A stretch of 11,045 nt of DNA from DATFYI01 sp035315125 (GTDB lineage Bacteria > Chloroflexota > Anaerolineae > Anaerolineales > Anaerolineaceae): the NCBI GenBank assembly GCA_035315125.1, contig DATFYI010000161.1, positions 1 to 11,045 on the forward strand, read 5' to 3'. The position numbers and the translations under genes are program-made. This document shows, in pieces, positions 6,192-11,045 of the stretch. The notes beneath the pieces are model-generated. The model saw nothing but the letters and a program-made list of their open reading frames with translations. It ran no database searches and was not told where the DNA came from. Position 1 is the stretch's first letter. The number at the start of each line of letters is the position of its first letter.

Positions 6192-7760
6192 TTAGGTCGA
6201 TGACGGGCTATATGTATAAATCTGGATGGCCGCTGCTCCACTAACCGGACATTTATATTCGCAAATACCACAACCAATACAGGTATCCCGGTTGACTTGC
6301 GGGAGTTTTATTTGGACAATTTCGCCATCCGGCCTGGTCACTTGCTCCTGGCTGAGCTTGATGGCTTTATCCGGCAGGGGGCACATTTCCTCGCAGACAA
6401 TACAATTGCGATTGTCAGCCCAGGCAATACAGCGATTCTTGTCGATGTAGGCTTTCCCAATGACCTGCAAGCGTTTTTCAACCAGGCTGAGCGGTGGGAT
6501 GGCCTGGACAGGGCAGGCCTGACCACAGGAATTGCAGGCATAATCACAATAGCCTAAACGGGGAGCCAGCACAGGCGTCCAAAGCCCACTGAGACCCGCT
6601 TCAAAAACGGCTGGTTGCAAACCACTCGTCGGGCAAGTTCGGATACAGACCCCGCAGCGAATACATTTCGATAATAGCTCTTGCTCAGATACACCAGGCG
6701 GCCTGATTCGGGTAGGATAGGGCGTTTTTACCAATGCATCACTGCCAAAAATGCCGGCCAATGGGATGCCGATCAACAAAGACGCCAATAGTTCACGGCG
6801 GCCCGGATCATAATCCTGCCGCTCTGCAATAGCAAATTTAGGCATAAATACAAGCGAGTCGCGCTTGCAGGCCGGGATACATTCCAGGCACATCGTACAT
6901 TCGGCCGGGTCACTGGAGAAATGTTTTTCGGGGTTTATCGTTCCGGTCGGGCAAACTCGGTTGCACAAGCCGCAGTTCTTGCACTCATCTGAAACGACCC
7001 GGCGGAAGATAGCTACTTTACTGACCAGTCCTAATAAACCACCCAACGGGCAAAGATAGCGGCACCAAAAACGTTCGGCGAACAGGTTCAGGGCAATTAT
7101 GGTAGTAAATACCGCCGCAAAAACGAAAATATTGCGATAATAAACCGGTTCAGCGGGCAGCAAAGTCGGTCGTAGGATATTGTCCAGGGCAGAAATCGGA
7201 TCATTTAATACCGGGATCTGGTAGAGCGCAGTCTCCAGGGTTGTAACAATCCAATCCAGGGCAGGCCAAATGACCGTCGAAAACGTTCGAAACAAGATCG
7301 TTAACGGGTCCAGGACCAGCAGGGTCAGGTTGCCAAGCAAAGCAGCCACCAGGATAACCAAAAGGACGCCATATTTAGCCTTCCGCCAGTTTTCCGGTGG
7401 AGAGCTCTTTAAGATGCGTGAATTTTTGAAAGAGAACAAGTCCAGAATCGTTCCCATTGGACACAGCCAGCCACACCAGGCTCGCCCAAAAACCAGGGTG
7501 AGGATGACTAAAAATAAGAACAAAGAAGAGCCGGCCAGGAACGTTCGGCTGGCAAGCATTTGGGCGAGCATTGTCAGAGGACTCAGACGCAAAGGGAAAT
7601 TTACAAGACTTCCTGACCAACCTCCGCGTTTGGTCATGACAAACAAGACGATAAACCCAACCAGCGCGCTGGCCTGGACTCCAATCCGGACCAATCTCCA
7701 GGGATATAGGTCTTTTTTCTGCCTGGCAGGCAATTTGAGTGTTGCTTTGTCAGGCGCCAA
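6192..7760 (-). CDS. Polyferredoxin membrane protein, NapH-NapG-type fusion
   Basis: A 522-residue membrane electron-transfer protein. The N-terminal half has about four or five hydrophobic helices (27-42, 75-92, 130-150, 210-228 and others) and two CxxxCP motifs (Cys96/Cys100 and Cys233/Cys237), as in NapH, NosR and CcoG proteins. Two [4Fe-4S] motifs follow (Cys260-270 and 288-298). An internal RRELLASLLIGIPLAGIFG stretch (321-339) looks like a Tat-type signal helix. Four more cysteine clusters follow (366-376, 405-416, 444-460, 494-504). Two plus four clusters is what separate NapH and NapG proteins contain, so the protein reads as their fusion. The start is TTG, overlapping the preceding gene by 11 bases, with AAGGA 8 bases upstream; no ATG occurs before residue 42. 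No nitrate reductase or cytochrome partner is present, so its electron donor and acceptor are unknown; quinol oxidation at the membrane is the likely input. Confidence 0.85.
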   Translation of the reverse strand: MAPDKATLKLPARQKKDLYPWRLVRIGVQASALVGFIVLFVMTKRGGWSGSLVNFPLRLSPLTMLAQMLASRTFLAGSSLFLFLVILTLVFGRAWCGWLCPMGTILDLFSFKNSRILKSSPPENWRKAKYGVLLVILVAALLGNLTLLVLDPLTILFRTFSTVIWPALDWIVTTLETALYQIPVLNDPISALDNILRPTLLPAEPVYYRNIFVFAAVFTTIIALNLFAERFWCRYLCPLGGLLGLVSKVAIFRRVVSDECKNCGLCNRVCPTGTINPEKHFSSDPAECTMCLECIPACKRDSLVFMPKFAIAERQDYDPGRRELLASLLIGIPLAGIFGSDALVKTPYPTRIRPPGVSEQELLSKCIRCGVCIRTCPTSGLQPAVFEAGLSGLWTPVLAPRLGYCDYACNSCGQACPVQAIPPLSLVEKRLQVIGKAYIDKNRCIAWADNRNCIVCEEMCPLPDKAIKLSQEQVTRPDGEIVQIKLPQVNRDTCIGCGICEYKCPVSGAAAIQIYTYSPSST

Positions 7761-8823
7761 CCGGGATGTCCTTGATATTTAGGTTGCTCAGATCGCTGCG
7801 ACCCAGCCCGCGCCTCGTGGCCACTTTGATATAATCGAGATCTTCGGGTTTCATCCCAAACAGTGTAGCCCCATAGCTATCAGCAGCGACGATATCCGGA
7901 CTGGCAATCACCGTATCCAGTTCTTTTACATCGGCCAGGTTACCGCCGGTTGGGCCGTTCCTGGTCAGGATGCGAACAGCATCGATCACAGTCAGCGTTG
8001 AATGGACAAAGCTATTGAGATCGGTCAAGTTATTGCCTAAATCAAAATGCAAAATACTACGTTCCTCGATGACACCCATCATGTTTTTCATCCCAAGAGT
8101 CAGCCGGGCTAAATCGTGTGTCTTCGCGATCGGGACGTTGATCAAAACGTCGGCTTTTAGAATGTCTTCGTAAATTTTTGTGGTGAAAAGGTTGACAGCA
8201 TTCGGAATTTTAGTTACGGCGTACTTAATTGCGCGCATGAACTCCATTTGCCCGCCGGCCGCGTTGACCTGATCTTGAATGCCGCTGATTTTGTATGCAT
8301 CGGTGGGTGTTCCACCAAACGGCGAATCCATTACTTTCACACTGGCTGCGCCAGCCTCAAGGCAGAGTTTAACCAATGCTCCTACCACCCACGGGTTCGT
8401 GGTCGCGGCATATTCGTAGGTATGATAGGCCACGCATATATTGGGTTTGATGATCACATTGGCGCCGTGTGGTACGAATCGCTGCATTCCACCCAATCCA
8501 TTAATTGCCGCACGCACCAAAGCCTCCGGTTGACCTCCGCGAGCGACAACCAGATATGGGTTTTGAGATTGTGAAGGGGACTGTTTTATGTTTGGTGTTT
8601 GAGCGGTCCCGTTTGCGGTTACAGTGCTCGAAGGACTTGTAACTGGAGTTGCTATCTGAGATGGGGTGGGTGTAAACGGTGGGGTTAATGAGACTGGCTG
8701 GCCAGTAGGAGAGGTATCGGCGCCAGGTTTGACGCCACAAGCCGCCAGAAGCTGGTTGAGCGTTAATGTGCTCAAACCCGCGCCAAGGTAAAGAATTAAC
8801 TCACGCCGAGTAAGTTTTTTCAT
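7750..8823 (-). CDS. DUF362 lipoprotein with Tat-type signal
   Basis: A 357-residue extracytoplasmic lipoprotein. The N-terminus carries a twin arginine (Arg6-Arg7), a hydrophobic stretch and the lipobox LAAC with Cys29, so it is probably exported folded and lipid-anchored. Residues 30-90 are a Pro/Thr/Ser/Gln linker. The DUF362 domain occupies about 90-357, with KPN at 126-128, a VPIAKTHDLA segment at 230-239, LGMKNMMG at 243-250 and DSYGATLFG at 315-323. The biochemical role of DUF362 is not settled; family members often occur with, or fused to, [4Fe-4S] ferredoxin domains, and here the next gene is a polyferredoxin overlapping by 11 bases. This argues for a shared redox or metal-cluster task at the outer membrane face. 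AGGGAGA precedes the ATG and an extended -10 promoter lies about 75 bases upstream. Confidence 0.87.
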   Translation of the reverse strand: MKKLTRRELILYLGAGLSTLTLNQLLAACGVKPGADTSPTGQPVSLTPPFTPTPSQIATPVTSPSSTVTANGTAQTPNIKQSPSQSQNPYLVVARGGQPEALVRAAINGLGGMQRFVPHGANVIIKPNICVAYHTYEYAATTNPWVVGALVKLCLEAGAASVKVMDSPFGGTPTDAYKISGIQDQVNAAGGQMEFMRAIKYAVTKIPNAVNLFTTKIYEDILKADVLINVPIAKTHDLARLTLGMKNMMGVIEERSILHFDLGNNLTDLNSFVHSTLTVIDAVRILTRNGPTGGNLADVKELDTVIASPDIVAADSYGATLFGMKPEDLDYIKVATRRGLGRSDLSNLNIKDIPVGA

Positions 8824-8896
8824 CTTATCTCCCTGGTTTATGGATTATGTAAGTCGGATGAGGAAAAGGTAACTACTTCAACTTCTAATTTAACAG

Positions 8897-8905
8897 ATTA
8901 TATCA
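8897..8905 (-). promoter_or_regulatory. Extended -10 promoter of the DUF362-polyferredoxin operon
   Basis: The minus strand reads TGATATAAT, a perfect TATAAT (8897-8902) with the upstream TGn of an extended -10 element. No good -35 box is found 16-18 bases further upstream, which fits extended -10 promoters. It would give a leader of about 65 bases before the ATG at 8823. Confidence 0.5.
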
Positions 8906-8940
8906 AAATAGTCAGGTATCATTTGTACTGAAATTTGGGT

Positions 8941-8968
8941 AAAAAAGATTATCTTATCAGATCCTGAT
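8941..8968 (-). terminator. Weak intrinsic terminator candidate after the envelope operon
   Basis: Just beyond the stop at 8972, the minus strand has ATCAG/CTGAT around a 3-base loop (8956-8968), then a short spacer and a run of six T residues (8941-8946). The stem has only 5 base pairs and is AT-rich, and the T-run is displaced by about 9 bases, so termination would be inefficient. Confidence 0.28.
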
Positions 8969-8971
8969 TAT

Positions 8972-9703
8972 TTACGGAGTTACCAACACTTCGCAATGAA
9001 GCAGGTTATTTGGAGCTGTCAAGCGGGTCCAAAGCACCATAACATTATCGAATTGCAAATCCGTTTTCATGTGGTTCGGGATAATTTCGCGCCAGTCAGT
9101 TGTTTTTGGATTTTGAGCTGAAGGGGTGGTCAGTTGAGCGCACATTTGCTCAAATAACGCTTGCTCGCTGGTTAAAACTTTGCGATCAGCATCTGGGGTG
9201 GAGGGCGCCAGCGGTTGTATATTCGGTTCCTGTCCTGTAAACCATTCACCCAGCGTATAAACTGCCTGATTATCCAATACGATTACGCTATCCCACTGAA
9301 AATCATAGGCTTGCATTCCTCGAAGAAAGCTTGGGGACACATCAGCCTGCGGGGTCAAAGAAAAAAGCGTGTCCAGTGGAACCAAACTTTTTGAGGGTGG
9401 AAGTGGAGGATAGATGGCCTTGAAGGCAATATTGGGTGGGTCAGACAGAGTCATAAAGAGAGCCCAGACCGAAATCAGGTTTGGGTTAGGATTATGTAAT
9501 TCGTTTGTATGAATGATTAATACATTTCTTTGTTGGGAGAAGGCCAGAGTTTTTCCGGATGTCGAATTAGCAGGTGTTGTGAAGAGTGTCTGCCAGATTT
9601 GATTTGCAAAGAGAAAGCCGACCGCCGCACATCCCAAAAAAACCAGGAAAAAGAGCGGGATGCGAATTCTGGATGGTTTAGGTTCGTCTTTTGACGAGGA
9701 CAT
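8972..9703 (-). CDS. Membrane-anchored protein, distantly LCP-like
   Basis: A 243-residue protein with one N-terminal membrane helix (about 15-37) and an extracytoplasmic domain, giving an N-in/C-out topology. The segment RNVLIIHTNEL (59-69), the following strand SVWALFMTL, the AIYPP element (97-101) and a DSVIVLDNQAVYTLGEWF stretch (138-155) fall in the order seen in LytR-CpsA-Psr domains (VLLIGTDSR, TLMLVS, SIPRD, then the VDALGGV region). The Arg and Asp residues that bind the polyprenyl pyrophosphate substrate in real LCP enzymes are not conserved, so if related it is probably inactive. The resemblance is by eye and weak; unknown function is the safe reading. The start overlaps the previous gene by 26 bases with only a poor ribosome site, indicating translational coupling. 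Confidence 0.6.
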   Translation of the reverse strand: MSSSKDEPKPSRIRIPLFFLVFLGCAAVGFLFANQIWQTLFTTPANSTSGKTLAFSQQRNVLIIHTNELHNPNPNLISVWALFMTLSDPPNIAFKAIYPPLPPSKSLVPLDTLFSLTPQADVSPSFLRGMQAYDFQWDSVIVLDNQAVYTLGEWFTGQEPNIQPLAPSTPDADRKVLTSEQALFEQMCAQLTTPSAQNPKTTDWREIIPNHMKTDLQFDNVMVLWTRLTAPNNLLHCEVLVTP

Positions 9704-10787
9704 TGCTCTTTGGTCTACCCCGTTTGAGCAGGATATTTTGTGGCGAGTTTTGCGATATTAAATCTCTAAAAGTTGAGTAAAAGGGTTGATAGTCCTTTCC
9801 ATCCCCAACCAACGACCAGCTTTGTGTTGATGAGCTTTGTTTCTCGGGGTTCAGGCTACCTAGAAAAGCAACCCCAATGTATAGTTGCGATCTTAATTGA
9901 GAAAAAGCTTGTGTCAACCAGCTAGTTTGGTTATTTAGATCATTATAAATCAAATCTTGTTTATTAATTGTACCAGATGGAAAGCGAAGATGAGTCACCC
10001 AGATCAAGCAATTTGAAGCGTTATTTTTTAGCATGATTTGGCGAACTTCTTCATAATGTCGGAGGATACGGTGTTCGTTGCCATCCGGTGGTGTAAGTGG
10101 GTCGCCAGTCAGATCAGACAAATCAATACTGAGGATATTGATCACTTTATTGGCGCCGCTGTTGTAAAGGTTTTGTAAGAAAGCCAGATCATCCTGCCCA
10201 TCGAAATTTTGATCGGATGAAGAAGGTATCAGGCCACCCCCCACCAGGAGAATATCAGAATTGATTATTTTTAGTTGCCCCTTGATGGATTGGAACAATT
10301 TTAGATAGGATTTTGCATCGGGCTCACTGCCCCAGCCAGAACGCGTATTGGCACCAGGAAAAAGCTCATATGCGTTGATTTCAGACGGATAGCGTTTGCT
10401 GAGTTCAAGAATAAATTGCAGGGTCAGATTGGCATCTGGCCCATTCTTTCCAAGCGCCCAAGACGGCGCCTGAGTGACGCTTAATAGCACTGAGATGCCA
10501 TTTTCTGAAGCATACTGAATCGCCTGATCCAAATTTGACCAATCCGGTACAGCATCAGCTGTAGGATAATAGGTTTGCCAGGGAACTTGAATATCCACCC
10601 AATCTAAAGACAGGTCGTTGGCCATATTAAGCGCCTCTGCAAAGTTTGGCCCAGCGAGAGATAAATCAGCGCCATAGCCGAATTCCGAGGTTCCAGGGGT
10701 TCCTCGGGCTGCCTGAGTTACCTGCGGGGACAGACATAGAAAGACAGCGGCAAGTATTACTGCTGCGCAAACCCATTTTTTGGTCAT
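9678..10787 (-). CDS. Secreted glycosidase-like TIM-barrel protein, probably catalytically inactive
   Basis: A 369-residue secreted protein with a signal peptide (about residues 1-26, ending VTQA). The body has the pattern of clan GH-A barrels such as GH39 or GH42: DWVDIQVPWQTYYP near 62-75, VLLSVTQAPSW at 100-110, a strand-4 end at 138-147 and a strand-7 end at 262-268. Where active members have YEVWNEPN, this protein has YELFPGAN, so the acid/base Glu is Gly145. Where they have WVTELG, it has WVTHLR, so the nucleophile Glu is His266. A basic tail (355-369) ends the protein. I infer a glycan-binding or structural pseudoenzyme. The ATG is 5 bases after the stop of the small membrane-protein gene, and the 3' end overlaps the next gene by 26 bases. 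Confidence 0.75.
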   Translation of the reverse strand: MTKKWVCAAVILAAVFLCLSPQVTQAARGTPGTSEFGYGADLSLAGPNFAEALNMANDLSLDWVDIQVPWQTYYPTADAVPDWSNLDQAIQYASENGISVLLSVTQAPSWALGKNGPDANLTLQFILELSKRYPSEINAYELFPGANTRSGWGSEPDAKSYLKLFQSIKGQLKIINSDILLVGGGLIPSSSDQNFDGQDDLAFLQNLYNSGANKVINILSIDLSDLTGDPLTPPDGNEHRILRHYEEVRQIMLKNNASNCLIWVTHLRFPSGTINKQDLIYNDLNNQTSWLTQAFSQLRSQLYIGVAFLGSLNPEKQSSSTQSWSLVGDGKDYQPFYSTFRDLISQNSPQNILLKRGRPKSNVLVKRRT

Positions 10788-10792
10788 GACGA

Positions 10793-11011
10793 TTACCTGA
10801 TAATACGCGCTAGGCCATAAAAGATAAAACCACCTAAAAAGCCAATTGAGGCTGCCACTCCAATTGTTTTTATGGTATTGCGTACACTTTTATTACGTAG
10901 AAGCCAGTACATTTTCTGGATCAGGCGGCGGACCCTTTGATTCTCGCTTAAGGTGCGGATAGCCACATTCCAAAAGACTAGCTCGGCGCGTTGGATTATT
11001 TGAGCATTCAT
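10793..11011 (-). CDS. Small single-pass membrane protein
   Basis: A 72-residue protein of unknown function. The first 45 residues are basic and helical (RVRRLIQKMYWLLRNKSVRN), probably amphipathic and lying on the cytoplasmic membrane face. They are followed by one glycine-containing membrane helix at about 46-68 and a short basic end. AAGGGG lies about 11 bases before the ATG. It is the first gene of the envelope operon in this window; its stop is 5 bases from the start of the glycosidase-like gene. The operon promoter probably lies at or beyond the right edge, so an earlier gene cannot be excluded. Confidence 0.6.
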   Translation of the reverse strand: MNAQIIQRAELVFWNVAIRTLSENQRVRRLIQKMYWLLRNKSVRNTIKTIGVAASIGFLGGFIFYGLARIIR

Positions 11012-11045
11012 AATCTTTATATCCCCTTATCAAGTATGCTAATGA

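Noticed and set aside
7270..7782. A 170-residue plus-strand frame
   Set aside because: It is antisense to the polyferredoxin gene and is basic and Arg/Thr-rich, the typical reverse of a hydrophobic membrane segment.
1..11045. CRISPR array, tRNA, rRNA or insertion sequence
   Set aside because: No regularly spaced repeats, no cloverleaf or rRNA-like conserved stretch, and no transposase-like frame was recognised.

Overview
The window looks like chromosomal DNA of an anaerobic or facultative bacterium, most likely Chloroflexota (Anaerolineae-like). That placement is inferred from gene style (a Tat-type lipoprotein with a Pro/Thr/Ser-rich linker, Gln/Thr-rich lipoprotein linkers, modular ECF transport, a polyferredoxin next to a DUF362 protein), not from a marker gene. 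Every gene I can support is on the minus strand, so transcription runs from high to low coordinates. No rRNA, tRNA, CRISPR array, transposase or integrase was seen.

Region 1 (68-2390) is a lipoate salvage operon. It holds an ECF transporter S component (lipT-like), the small accessory subunit of a bipartite lipoate-protein ligase (lplB) and the ligase catalytic subunit (lplA). The three are joined by two 4-base start/stop overlaps and followed after 75 bases by a hotdog-fold thioesterase of the FlK type. Lipoate would be imported by the S component, using an energising module encoded elsewhere, then activated and attached to 2-oxoacid dehydrogenase or glycine-cleavage carrier proteins. The S component carries an apparent in-frame insertion of about 45 residues with repeat-like DNA.

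Region 2 (about 2390-6190) is visibly AT-richer and loosely packed. It holds a 54-residue DUF1737-like gene, a secreted SGNH/GDSL esterase, a zinc-ribbon plus PLDc_N membrane protein, a small predicted beta-sandwich protein, and two stretches that read like decayed gene fragments. It resembles an accessory islet between two conserved operons.

Region 3 (6192-8905) is a two-gene redox unit: a Tat-type DUF362 lipoprotein overlapping by 11 bases a 522-residue polyferredoxin that looks like a NapH-NapG fusion with six cysteine clusters. An extended -10 promoter lies upstream of the DUF362 gene.

Region 4 (8972-11011) is a three-gene cell-envelope operon: a small membrane protein, a secreted glycoside-hydrolase-like TIM barrel lacking both expected catalytic glutamates, and a membrane-anchored protein that distantly resembles an LCP domain without its catalytic arginines. 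The unit appears to encode extracytoplasmic proteins that bind or scaffold glycans rather than cleave them.
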